DNA of 64,000 nucleotides, from positions 62,333,394 to 62,397,393 of the forward strand of contig JAIOJX010000006.1 of NCBI GenBank assembly GCA_022376925.1, read 5' to 3'. The stretch is from Tragulus kanchil. Lineage: Eukaryota; Chordata; Mammalia; Artiodactyla; Tragulidae. Position numbers and translations under genes: made by a program. The notes under the pieces are model-generated. The model did no database searches. It was not told the origin of the DNA and worked only from the letters and a program-made list of their open reading frames with translations. Every line of letters begins with the position of its first letter. Position 1 is the stretch's first letter. Shown here piece after piece: positions 23,124 to 33,452 of the stretch.

Positions 23124-24128
23124 ATAACACAGAAACCCTCGAATAGCCAAAGCAATCCTGAGAAAGCAAAACGGAGCTGGAGGGATCAGCCTCCCCAACT
23201 TCAGACTCTATTACAAAGCAACAGTCATCAAGACAGTATGGTACTGGCACAAAAACAGAACTATAGACCAATGGAACAAGATCGAGAACCCAGAGATAAA
23301 CCCACGCACCTATGGGTACCTTACTTTTGATAAAGGAGGAGAAACTATAAAATGGGACAAAGACAACCTCTTCAACAAGTGGTTCTGGAAAAATTGGACA
23401 ACTACATGCAAAAAAATGAAGTTGGAACATTCTCTGACACCATACACAAAGATCAACTCAAAATGGATTAAAGACCTAAATGTTAGACCAGAAACCATCA
23501 AACTCTTAGAGGAGAATATAGGCAAAACTGTCAAGGACATCAATCAAAGCAAGATCTTCTCTGACCCACCAACTAAAAAAGCAGAACTAAAAAGAAAAAT
23601 GAACATATGGGACCTCATGAAACTTAAAAGCTTTTGTACAGCAAAAGAAATTACAAAAAAGCTCTACAGACACCCCACAGAGTGGGAGAAAATCATAGCA
23701 AATGAAACAACAGACAAAGAATTAATCTCCAAAATCTACAAGCAACTCAGACAACTCAGCACAGGGAAAACGAACAACCCAATCAAAAAATGGGAAAAAG
23801 ACCTAAAGAGACGCCTCCCAAAGAGGACATACAGATGGCCCAAAAGCACATGAAACGATGCTCAACCTCGCTTATTATTAGAGAAAAGCAAATTAAAACT
23901 ACAATGAGATATCACCTCACACCCGTCAGAATGGCCATCATCAATAAATGGACAGACAATAAATGCTGGAGAGTGTGCAGAGAAAAGGGAACCCTCTTGC
24001 ATTGCTGGTGGGAGTGTAAATTGATACAGCCTCTATGGAAGATAGTCTGGAGATTTCTTAAAAAACTAAAAATAGAAGCACCCTATGACCCAGCAATCCC
24101 ACTCTTAGGCTTATATCCTGATGAAATA
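22098..24128. repeat. Tandem duplication 9 (period about 1023, then 1006)
   Basis: Bases 22098-23123 recur as 23121-24128. Next to the join, copy 2 lacks 17 bp present in copy 1 (22110-22130 region), so the offset drops from 1023 to 1006. There is also a one-base loss (cctcccaaag versus cctctccaaag at about 23817). The unit is the C-terminal third of ORF2. Confidence 0.95.
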
Positions 24129-24302
24129 AAAACTGAAAGAAGCACCTGTACCCCAATGTTCATTGCAGCTCTCTATACAATACCAAAACATGGAAGCAAC
24201 CTAGATGTCCATCGACGAATGAATGGATCCAGAAGCTCTGGTACATATATACAATGGAATACTAGTCAGCTGTTAAAAGAAATGCAGAAGACTCAGTCCT
24301 AA
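23137..24302 (+). pseudogene. L1 ORF2 C-terminal part, broken (copy E)
   Basis: This repeats the ORF2 C-terminus and continues to its natural end. It holds the same C-x3-C-x7-H-x4-C cluster at about 23965-24025, then the FIAALYTI and DVHRRMNGS region. The one-base loss near 23817 splits the frame. The end is frame-shifted relative to typical L1 proteins, giving a 170-codon frame that stops at 24300-24302. Confidence 0.9.
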
Positions 24303-24747
24303 TGAAGTGGCTGGCTCTAGAACCTATCATCAAAAGTGAAGTAAGTCAAAAAGAGAAAGACAAATACAGTATACTAACACACATATATGGAATCTAGTAG
24401 GACGGTCTTGATATCACACACAGGGAACTCATGGAAAAATAGACAGAGCATAGACATAGGGACATCGTGGCGAAGAAATAGGGAGGGGGAAGCATGGAGG
24501 AAGTAACCAGGAAACCTATAGTGTTATGTGTGGAAAAGATAGCTAGTGTCACAGTGCTAAGGGAATAGGAGTGCTTACAATGGCTTGGGGCAAAGGTCTG
24601 GAGGGGTGGCATGGGGGGATCCGGGCGGGTGGGGACCATGGATATGCATATGACTGATCTGGGAACATACATGTCTGTGAACAACAAAACTCTGTAAAAC
24701 CTTTAAAATAAAGAATAAAAAAAAATGGTAAAAAAAAGAAAAAATAA
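24303..24747 (+). mobile_element. L1 3' UTR and A-rich tail
   Basis: About 445 bp follow ORF2. They end in an aataaag polyadenylation signal near 24710 and an A-rich tail with interruptions (aaaaaatggtaaaaaaaag) up to the right target duplication. The UTR is g-rich around 24590-24630 (gggggg and gggcgggtgggg), as often seen in L1 3' UTRs. Confidence 0.85.
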
Positions 24748-24760
24748 AGAAGTACTGTGA
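24748..24760 (+). repeat. L1 target-site duplication, right
   Basis: Exact second copy of the 13 bp at 12289-12301, after the A-rich tail. Marks the right end of the insertion. Confidence 0.93.
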
Positions 24761-24864
24761 ATAGAAGAAAACCAGAAGTAGTATGGTTTTTCATTATTTC
24801 TATTTATTTGTTTGGTTGTTTTTTTTATAGAAACCATCTGCACAGAGTTGGCACTTACAGTCTT

Positions 24865-25060
24865 GGGAATGAAGTCTGTCTAAGTCTCCCGACTGGCAAA
24901 CTGCATAGCTTTAGGAAAGTCAACCAACCTCTCTGTAACTTAGTTGCCTAATCTATAAAATGGACTTAAAAAGTATTTCTCTTATAGGCTTAACGATTGT
25001 AGTAAATGGATTAATATGTATAAAGCCCTTAAAACAGTGCCTGTTATGTATTCAGCACCC
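24865..25060 (+). mobile_element. MIR SINE fragment
   Basis: The order of elements fits an old mammalian MIR in + orientation: a 'gcatagctttaggaaagtca' block like the MIR core, 'cctctctgtaacttagttgcctaatctataaaatgg', then 'aagcccttaaaacagtgcctg' and a 'tattcagcac' end. Strongly diverged. Confidence 0.8.
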
Positions 25061-25523
25061 AAACAATGTGACGTAGCAATTGGTAAACAACAATTATGGT
25101 AAAGAGCAACTATTATCTGCCTTTTACACTTATGTGAGGGTCAGACAAGTCTAAATCCTGGAAGATCAAGAGTGAAAAAACAGTAGAGACAAGGATGAAA
25201 CCACTTTTAATACCAAAGTGTATAATACTTCTACATTCCATTCATTTAGGATCTTTAAAATAAACTGACTTATGACCTAGTTTGCCACAGTGTGAAAATT
25301 TAAAATATTTATATTTCATTTCAGATAGCATTTCTGTTTTCATTCCTCCCAACCAAACCTTTTTCTGGAATGATGAATGTTAAACAAATTCATTTTACTT
25401 TCTGTCTTGTCTACATAGTTACTAAGAATACCCTTTTCCCCCTTAACAGAAAGGCAAATCAGAGTTGGAATGAGGCAAAAATGTTCAAAAAATTAGCCAA
25501 CCAATCAGTCATCATGTAAGTAT

Positions 25524-25556
25524 GGGCTTCCCAGGTGGTTCAGTGGGTAAAGAATC
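25524..25556 (+). mobile_element. Left part of a Bov-tA SINE (first copy)
   Basis: The first 33 bp of a Bov-tA SINE (gggcttcccaggtggttcag...) directly before an LTR. Same as 26599-26631; present twice because of duplication 10. Confidence 0.8.
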
Positions 25557-25902
25557 TGCGGGGAGCTGCCCTGTTTCAAGGGATTTCTTTTAAGGAAACA
25601 TAGCTCTGGGAGCTGCCCTGGAAACAGGGGCTGATAACAGCATAGCTCTCTGTCTAGCCACCCCAGGTATTGTGAAGACATTCCTGAGCTATCATAAAGG
25701 ACACCTGGAGCCTCCGTACAGATAAAAGGGCTTGAGGGGCATTATACCCGGAACCATTGTAATCTAAAGAACTTTGAATATGTTAATGACTTACCAGAAG
25801 GTAATACCTAGTTAATGGCCTGCCTTAGGGAGAGGATGCTAGGTCTGAGAAACCTGGCCTAAAGCATGTATACACTACTGTTTGCTGTGTGTTATCTGAT
25901 TT
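25557..25902 (+). mobile_element. Truncated LTR (first copy)
   Basis: The first 346 bp of the LTR at 26632, cut at the junction of duplication 10 before the TATA-like and polyadenylation signals. Not an independent insertion. Confidence 0.8.
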
Positions 25903-25939
25903 TAGAAACCATCTGCACAGAGTTGGCACTTACAGTCTT

Positions 25940-26135
25940 GGGAATGAAGTCTGTCTAAGTCTCCCGACTGGCAAACTGCATAGCTTTAGGAAAGTCAACC
26001 AACCTCTCTGTAACTTAGTTGCCTAATCTATAAAATGGACTTAAAAAGTATTTCTCTTATAGGCTTAACGATTGTAGTAAATGGATTAATATGTATAAAG
26101 CCCTTAAAACAGTGCCTGTTATGTATTCAGCACCC
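25940..26135 (+). mobile_element. MIR SINE fragment, second copy
   Basis: Copy of the MIR at 24865 made by duplication 10. Confidence 0.8.
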
Positions 26136-26598
26136 AAACAATGTGACGTAGCAATTGGTAAACAACAATTATGGTAAAGAGCAACTATTATCTGCCTTTT
26201 ACACTTATGTGAGGGTCAGACAAGTCTAAATCCTGGAAGATCAAGAGTGAAAAAACAGTAGAGACAAGGATGAAACCACTTTTAATACCAAAGTGTATAA
26301 TACTTCTACATTCCATTCATTTAGGATCTTTAAAATAAACTGACTTATGACCTAGTTTGCCACAGTGTGAAAATTTAAAATATTTATATTTCATTTCAGA
26401 TAGCATTTCTGTTTTCATTCCTCCCAACCAAACCTTTTTCTGGAATGATGAATGTTAAACAAATTCATTTTACTTTCTGTCTTGTCTACATAGTTACTAA
26501 GAATACCCTTTTCCCCCTTAACAGAAAGGCAAATCAGAGTTGGAATGAGGCAAAAATGTTCAAAAAATTAGCCAACCAATCAGTCATCATGTAAGTAT

Positions 26599-26631
26599 GG
26601 GCTTCCCAGGTGGTTCAGTGGGTAAAGAATC
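26599..26631 (+). mobile_element. Bov-tA SINE, left part, split by an LTR
   Basis: tRNA-like head of a Bov-tA SINE ending in ggtaaagaatc. The rest resumes at 27156 after the LTR. The SINE's own short target repeat aagtat lies at 26593-26598 and 27306-27311. Confidence 0.85.
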
Positions 26632-27155
26632 TGCGGGGAGCTGCCCTGTTTCAAGGGATTTCTTTTAAGGAAACATAGCTCTGGGAGCTGCCCTGGAAAC
26701 AGGGGCTGATAACAGCATAGCTCTCTGTCTAGCCACCCCAGGTATTGTGAAGACATTCCTGAGCTATCATAAAGGACACCTGGAGCCTCCGTACAGATAA
26801 AAAGGGCTTGAGGGGCATTATACCCGGAACCATTGTAATCTAAAGAACTTTGAATATGTTAATGACTTACCAGAAGGTAATACCTAGTTAATGGCCTGCC
26901 TTAGGGAGAGGATGCTAGGTCTGAGAAACCTGGCCTAAAGCATGTATACACTACTGTTTGCTGTGTGTTATCTGATTTTGAGAAGTATAAAATGTATGAG
27001 CGAATTCAATAAACTTGTCAGCAACTTGTCAGCAACCTGTAGAGTTGTCTGCCTTCTTGCTGTCCCTCTCAACCCCATCTTTTCTGTCCTTCTTTCTTTT
27101 CTTAGCCTATCTGCCACTCTCTTCAGGATCTGTTCGACTGCCGGCTGACCCGGCA
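26632..27155 (+). mobile_element. Solo LTR of an endogenous retrovirus
   Basis: A 524-bp block starts tgcgggg and ends cccggca, so it has TG...CA ends. It is flanked by a 5-bp direct repeat gaatc (26627-26631 and 27156-27160) and interrupts a Bov-tA SINE at exactly that point. It contains a TATA-like gtataaaatg at about 26985 and a polyadenylation signal aataaa at about 27009 followed by a T/C-rich U5-like part. A short direct repeat (cttgtcagcaa, twice) lies near 27013-27035. There is no internal viral gene, so it is a solo LTR left by recombination. The family is not assigned; a 5-bp repeat is not decisive for class. Confidence 0.85.
26987..27014 (+). promoter_or_regulatory. TATA-like box and poly(A) signal in the LTR
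   Basis: The sequence tataaaatg at about 26987 and aataaa at about 27009 lie 20 or so bases apart. In an LTR these would be the U3 promoter element and the R-region polyadenylation signal. Very close spacing would imply a short R; this is a reading from motif order only. Confidence 0.5.
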
Positions 27156-27300
27156 GAATCTGCTTGCAATGCAGTAGAGGAGGTCATGGCAACCCACTCC
27201 AGTATTCTTGCTCCTGGAGAATCACATACAGAGGACTGGCAGGCTACAGTCCTTATGATTGCAAAGAGTCAGACACGACTGAAGTGACTGAGCACACACA
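27156..27300 (+). mobile_element. Bov-tA SINE, right part
   Basis: The SINE continues after the LTR with gaatctgcttgcaatgcag, then 'ccactccagtattcttgct' and the BovB-derived tail 'gcaaagagtcagacacgact', ending in a short CA run. It confirms that the LTR inserted into an existing SINE. Confidence 0.9.
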
Positions 27301-27397
27301 CGTGCAAGTATATAATGTATTGACCACTACTGTTAACTAAAAAATAAAATAATTATTTTTAAAACATATTTGTTCATTTTAACTATGTATATTAAAT

Positions 27398-27517
27398 AGC
27401 ATCATTGACTCAATGGACATGAGTTTGAGCAAACACCAAGAAGTGAGGGACAAGAAAGTCTGGTGTGCTGCAGGCCATAGAGTCACAAAGAGTCAGACAC
27501 AATTTAGCAACAATAAC
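27398..27517 (+). mobile_element. BovB-type 3' tail fragment
   Basis: The segment follows the BovB 3' end (catcattgactcaatggac, tttgagcaaac, gtgtgctgcaggccat, cacaaagagtcagacac). It is 5' truncated and diverged, and is not duplicated. Confidence 0.8.
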
Positions 27518-28710
27518 ATATATCCAATATGGGAATCAGTCCTAATAATACAACAATTTTTATAGGAACACTTCTATTAATTTTGACTAAATAAATCAAT
27601 TCAAGTTAGGATAGTTAAATATTGTCAAGAAAAGGAATTGGGAAGCTACTTCAATAAATGAGAAGAATGACTTGTATTTAAAATATTTGTTCACACATAA
27701 ATTTGTGTTTTTGTTTTAAACCAATTTGTTCTCTTCAGCAAATTGAATGTTCCCCTATGCAAGTGTTAGACTATTTTATTGGTAACATTTTTATGAAACA
27801 AAGTTAACTTCTGCTTGATTCCTATCCAGATTAATGAAGGTTTCTTTCATTTATGAGATCCTAAATATTTTCAACTGATGTTAAAATTAACTTCTGTTAC
27901 TAAAGTTGAGAAAGGAGGAGAATTTCTCTGTTCATAATTCCAAGATCCAATTCAATAAATTGTGTGAAAGGATTGTTTTTACTTTGAAAGAAACAGTGAG
28001 GAACATCTGCAACACTAAGAGGAGATGAATCTGACAATAATTTTGTCCAAACTATACCACAGGGCATTATCCATCACAACTTGTAAATGTCAGAAAGAAG
28101 AAAGAAATAAAAGAAAAGAAAGAAAGTGAAGGATAAAGGGAGGGAAGTTGGGAAGGAGGAAGGGAGAAAGGAGGGGAAAAAAATCTCCTACTTTGGTCTG
28201 GAAAAATTTTCCTCCTTCCAATTTAGTTTGGAAGCACTAATTTCTGAACAAGGTCAACCACCAAGAACTAGTTCAACTCTGAAAATTCTTCTAAGTTAGG
28301 CTTATGTATTTTGTTGAAATTCAATCAAGAATTACATGCCTTGTTGCTAGGAAGTCACACCAGATGTCCTGTCCAAGGACTAATAACATTTGTTCTCGTA
28401 GGCTATATCCATATGTGAAGAAGCAGAAGAAAGAATTTCAGAGCTGTTAAGTCAACTTCAAGTTATGCTTAATGCACTGTATTGGGAATACAAAAGCATT
28501 TTCCAGATGGCATCATAAAGTCAGTTCATTTTTTGCAAAGCAGCATCTCATTTTTGAGAAATAGGCCTTTGTTTTTCATTCCTCTTTGTTGTTTTAAAAT
28601 TGCGTTTTTGTGTCATAAATGTAACACTTGAACTGGAGGGCCGGGTAAGATATCTGCTATATATTATGAAAAATGTCTAACAGACGGTAAGCTTTCAGAT
28701 AGGAATTGAC
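27518..28710. other. Single-copy intergenic stretch
   Basis: About 1.2 kb with no recognisable gene. The only distinct feature is the polypurine tract described separately. Confidence 0.6.
28093..28184 (+). repeat. Polypurine tract (GA/GGAA-rich)
   Basis: About 90 bases on the + strand are nearly all a or g (gaaagaagaaagaaataaaag... then gggagggaagttgggaagg...). Such asymmetric purine runs can adopt triplex forms in other genomes; here it may equally be a decayed simple repeat. Confidence 0.8.
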
Positions 28711-29014
28711 GAGGAAGATGATAAGATATTGTCTTAACCACTGGCCAGGCTATCAAGGAGACAGAGTGCCAGATGGATGCTAGAATTCTATTTTCACTGC
28801 TAATTATATAACCTTGTGTAATTCACTTACTCATTCTGTGTTTCAATGTCTACATATGTATGAGAGCTATTCTAACTCTCAGAAATTCCTTTATGAGCCA
28901 TCCAAGTCTCATCTATCATATCAGTCGTTTCTCTACCTGCTTATCTACATGAACTCTGCTGTAGCCAAATTGTTCAACTCACTTTCTTCTAAATATGCCT
29001 TGTACTTTTCCAAA

Positions 29015-29115
29015 GTCATGTTTTTCATCAAATCTTTTCCTTGGCCTAGAATGTACTTGCTCTTCTCTGTCTGGCCAAATACTGCTCTGTCTGGCCAAAT
29101 ACTCCTTCTCAATGA
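29015..29115 (+). mobile_element. L2 LINE 3' fragment with an internal 20-bp repeat
   Basis: The block 'ttccttggcctagaatgtac' followed by 'ccttctcaatgaagg' fits the 3' end of an old L2 LINE. Inside it tgtctggccaaatact occurs twice in tandem (29069 and 29089). Both are repeated again at 30118-30218 by duplication 11. Confidence 0.6.
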
Positions 29116-29204
29116 AGGCATGCACATATTCATGTAGCTCTATAATAGAATTTACACATGTAATCTTCTTTAGTGATCAGAATCATATAAACAATTATTT
29201 TATA

Positions 29205-29340
29205 CTTTTATACAGATGAGAATATGAGACTCTCAATTAATGCCTATCGTCCTAAGGTCCCAAAGTGTTATCAGAACCTGGATTAAATTTAGGTTTCTTA
29301 AACACCATGAGTTCTTTACACCTCTCCACAGTCTCTTGGT
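29205..29340 (-). mobile_element. Probable MIR remnant, reverse
   Basis: The order 'tatacagatgagaatatgagactc', 'gtcctaaggtcccaaag', 'agaacctggattaaatttagg' loosely follows a reverse MIR. It is strongly diverged, and recurs at 30308-30443. Confidence 0.45.
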
Positions 29341-30906
29341 AATATTTTTTGTGGTAATATTTTTTGTATACTTTGTTGTAGTTATTGTTATTACTTTTAT
29401 ACTTCTTTTTTAATGTAAAAAAATCATGTTTCCTTAAATAAATAGTAAATGCCTTGAAGAAAGGAATGATATTTGTATATTTCTTACACTAGAATAAAAA
29501 CTCCATGTGAATAGAGGATCTGACTCCTATTCACTGTTCTTATTCCAGCTGGCAGGTAATAAGCAAAAAATTAAATATTCACTGAATGAATTTCTGTATG
29601 TCTTTTAGAGCATCTGGACTTGCATATAGAGGGTCCCCATAAATATTTGTTTTTCTGGTTCAATGAGATTGTCCACCATAAAGATTTTTAGATTGAAATC
29701 TTCTTGGATATTTACAAAATGCCTCCTCTTTACCCCTTTCCATGCCCATTATTTACTTTCTGATATTGACTTTGTCTATCTGACTATTTTCAAATCATTA
29801 ATTTCAAGGAATTGAGGAAGATGATAAGATATTGTCTTAACCACTGGCCAGGCTATCAAGGAGACAGAGTGCCAGATGGATGCTAGAATTCTATTTTCAC
29901 TGCTAATTATATAACCTTGTGTAATTCACTTACTCATTCTGTGTTTCAATGTCTACATATGTATGAGAGCTATTCTAACTCTCAGAAATTCCTTTATGAG
30001 CCATCCAAGTCTCATCTATCATATCAGTCGTTTCTCTACCTGCTTATCTACATGAACTCTGCTGTAGCCAAATTGTTCAACTCACTTTCTTCTAAATATG
30101 CCTTGTACTTTTCCAAAGTCATGTTTTTCATCAAATCTTTTCCTTGGCCTAGAATGTACTTGCTCTTCTCTGTCTGGCCAAATACTGCTCTGTCTGGCCA
30201 AATACTCCTTCTCAATGAAGGCATGCACATATTCATGTAGCTCTATAATAGAATTTACACATGTAATCTTCTTTAGTGATCAGAATCATATAAACAATTA
30301 TTTTATACTTTTATACAGATGAGAATATGAGACTCTCAATTAATGCCTATCGTCCTAAGGTCCCAAAGTGTTATCAGAACCTGGATTAAATTTAGGTTTC
30401 TTAAACACCATGAGTTCTTTACACCTCTCCACAGTCTCTTGGTAATATTTTTTGTGGTAATATTTTTTGTATACTTTGTTGTAGTTATTGTTATTACTTT
30501 TATACTTCTTTTTTAATGTAAAAAAATCATGTTTCCTTAAATAAATAGTAAATGCCTTGAAGAAAGGAATGATATTTGTATATTTCTTACACTAGAATAA
30601 AAACTCCATGTGAATAGAGGATCTGACTCCTATTCACTGTTCTTATTCCAGCTGGCAGGTAATAAGCAAAAAATTAAATATTCACTGAATGAATTTCTGT
30701 ATGTCTTTTAGAGCATCTGGACTTGCATATAGAGGGTCCCCATAAATATTTGTTTTTCTGGTTCAATGAGATTGTCCACCATAAAGATTTTTAGATTGAA
30801 ATCTTCTTGGATATTTACAAAATGCCTCCTCTTTACCCCTTTCCATGCCCATTATTTACTTTCTGATATTGACTTTGTCTATCTGACTATTTTCAAATCA
30901 TTAATT

Positions 30907-31337
30907 GAATCATTTATACTACTCTTGATGTCTTATGCTAATTCCAAACACTGCCATGTTTGTTTCTAGTGATGTGAAATGAAAGTCAGATCATGAGATT
31001 ATAAAATTTCTTACTAAGTATTTATTGAGTGCTAAATTACCTCCATGCTAAGCAGTTCATTTGTATTTTTTACATAATTTTCAGAGAAGAACAAAGAGTC
31101 TTTTTACAGGTTAAGAAACTAGATTTCAAGGAGATTAAGTAACTTGCTCAAGACCACAAAGCCAATAAACTGATGAGCTAGGATTAAAGCCCAAGCGCCA
31201 ATCCAGAGTTCAGCACATTCATGTATCTTGGATGCTCTGAGAGAGGAGGCTGAATATTCCCATAAGCTAGAATTATCAAATTAGACAAGACTTAACAGTA
31301 AAGTCCAGTAGAGTGAATAATGGTACTGCATTTTTGG
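30907..31337. other. Single-copy spacer with a MIR
   Basis: Between duplications 11 and 12; holds the reverse MIR at 31018 and no gene. Confidence 0.6.
31018..31216 (-). mobile_element. MIR SINE, reverse
   Basis: On the + strand: 'tttattgagtgctaa', 'tttttacaggttaagaaact', 'ggagattaagtaacttgctc', 'aagaccacaaagcca', 'aggattaaagcccaagc'. This is the reverse complement order of the MIR core and tail. It is one of the better preserved MIRs here. Confidence 0.85.
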
Positions 31338-33452
31338 TTCTGACTATTGGGAAAATGTCCAAATCGTTGACAGCCACACACATATCAATTGCTTCTGACT
31401 TTTGTTGACATAGTCTGGGAAATTATTAAACATTGCAACTGAAGCTCCAATTCTTAGTCATGTTAGTTTAGTTGGTGAGAATTAGGTTCTATTTATTAGT
31501 AGAAGAAAATCATTAATATGTAACCTTGTTGTCTCTAACTTCAACCTATTAAAGGCCAGTTGGTACTTATTAACATTTTTAATATGGATATTTCATCAAC
31601 TTTATTTATTGTAAGACTTCACCAGCTAAGTTGACTATAGTTTTGGTTTAACAGTGAGTCATATTTTTTTGCTATTTTCAGGGAATCAGAATGAGTGAAT
31701 CAATAGTGTTCAGTGAATATCTGAATGTGAAAACAAAAACACAGTGTAAAACATGACTTCCAAATATTTGCAACAGCTTTTATAGTTGTAATTTTGGAGC
31801 TGGTGAGAGTTTAGTTGTTCTGTCTTCTAAAATGAACTGCATTTGGAAACTTGGCTTAGCTCATTTTTAATCCCTTCTGCTAAGTACTGCTAAAGTATTA
31901 GTCATTGTGCAACATAAATTAGACAAAAAGTGTCCTTGGTTGCAAATTTTAGATTTTCAGATGCTATTTCTTTCTCTACTACCTACCAAATGTAATACTG
32001 GATAAGTTTCTCATAAACAAATGTTAGTTTATTCAACTCTAAGTTGAAGTTAATATATGACTCAAAGAATTCAAAAGGGATCTATAAACACACAAAGTGC
32101 TTGTAATTCCTTTAAATCAAATCACAATGCAAATATTAGGTAGAAAATTGTGATGTTCTGACATTTTATCCATTTAATTTCTCATTTTGTTATCTGTGTG
32201 GTATGATAATAGATACACAGCAAACAGTAAATTTAGTTTATACCTGTTATGTATTCCTGATGATAGGGGAGGATACTAGAGTGTAAACTGGGAAACTACT
32301 GTTGTTATGACTACTGTGACATCAATAAATCAGTAGTTTCTGACAGGCTCAAGCAGCAAGTTGGGTCTTATCTTACTGTAGAAGTTTAAGGTTTTTTTTC
32401 TGACTATTGGGAAAATGTCCAAATCGTTGACAGCCACACACATATCAATTGCTTCTGACTTTTGTTGACATAGTCTGGGAAATTATTAAACATTGCAACT
32501 GAAGCTCCAATTCTTAGTCATGTTAGTTTAGTTGGTGAGAATTAGGTTCTATTTATTAGTAGAAGAAAATCATTAATATGTAACCTTGTTGTCTCTAACT
32601 TCAACCTATTAAAGGCCAGTTGGTACTTATTAACATTTTTAATATGGATATTTCATCAACTTTATTTATTGTAAGACTTCACCAGCTAAGTTGACTATAG
32701 TTTTGGTTTAACAGTGAGTCATATTTTTTTGCTATTTTCAGGGAATCAGAATGAGTGAATCAATAGTGTTCAGTGAATATCTGAATGTGAAAACAAAAAC
32801 ACAGTGTAAAACATGACTTCCAAATATTTGCAACAGCTTTTATAGTTGTAATTTTGGAGCTGGTGAGAGTTTAGTTGTTCTGTCTTCTAAAATGAACTGC
32901 ATTTGGAAACTTGGCTTAGCTCATTTTTAATCCCTTCTGCTAAGTACTGCTAAAGTATTAGTCATTGTGCAACATAAATTAGACAAAAAGTGTCCTTGGT
33001 TGCAAATTTTAGATTTTCAGATGCTATTTCTTTCTCTACTACCTACCAAATGTAATACTGGATAAGTTTCTCATAAACAAATGTTAGTTTATTCAACTCT
33101 AAGTTGAAGTTAATATATGACTCAAAGAATTCAAAAGGGATCTATAAACACACAAAGTGCTTGTAATTCCTTTAAATCAAATCACAATGCAAATATTAGG
33201 TAGAAAATTGTGATGTTCTGACATTTTATCCATTTAATTTCTCATTTTGTTATCTGTGTGGTATGATAATAGATACACAGCAAACAGTAAATTTAGTTTA
33301 TACCTGTTATGTATTCCTGATGATAGGGGAGGATACTAGAGTGTAAACTGGGAAACTACTGTTGTTATGACTACTGTGACATCAATAAATCAGTAGTTTC
33401 TGACAGGCTCAAGCAGCAAGTTGGGTCTTATCTTACTGTAGAAGTTTAAGGT
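31338..33452. repeat. Tandem duplication 12 (period 1060)
   Basis: Bases 31338-32392 recur as 32398-33452, with a few extra t between. I saw no difference between the copies. No gene or repeat family is recognised in the unit. Confidence 0.97.

Larger units (their letters stand above)
12302..24747 (+). mobile_element. Near full-length ruminant LINE-1, internally duplicated
   Basis: A + strand L1 runs from a gggggaggagccaagatggc-type 5' end to an A-rich tail and is flanked by a perfect 13-bp target duplication. Order: about 2.0 kb 5' UTR, ORF1, a 57-bp spacer, ORF2 (endonuclease, reverse transcriptase, Cys/His C-terminus), about 0.45 kb 3' UTR with AATAAA. Five of the window's tandem duplications (5-9) lie inside it, inflating it from about 7.1 kb to 12.4 kb. 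ORF1 is open, but ORF2 carries stops and frameshifts shared by the copies, so the element cannot move by itself. Clean ends and an intact 5' UTR mean it inserted full length. Confidence 0.95.
24828..26979. repeat. Tandem duplication 10 (period 1075)
   Basis: Bases 24828-25903 recur as 25903-26979, with one extra a in a homopolymer near 26801. Copy 1 ends inside an LTR, so the first LTR is truncated and only the second is complete. The unit also carries a MIR and the left half of a Bov-tA SINE. Confidence 0.97.
28711..30906. repeat. Tandem duplication 11 (period 1103) with 10-bp filler
   Basis: Bases 28711-29803 recur as 29814-30906. The 10 bases between (tcaaggaatt) resemble the sequence just before copy 1 (aggaattg at 28701), so copy 2 may really begin there with a 3-bp loss. 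I saw no other differences. Confidence 0.97.

Noticed and set aside
21642..23330. 562-codon frame as one intact protein
   Set aside because: It begins inside the L1 reverse transcriptase after a frameshift and ends in out-of-phase sequence past a duplication join.
25557..27155. Two LTRs flanking a provirus
   Set aside because: The sequence between them is a duplicate of the left flank, without viral genes; the first LTR is only the duplicated 5' part of the second.
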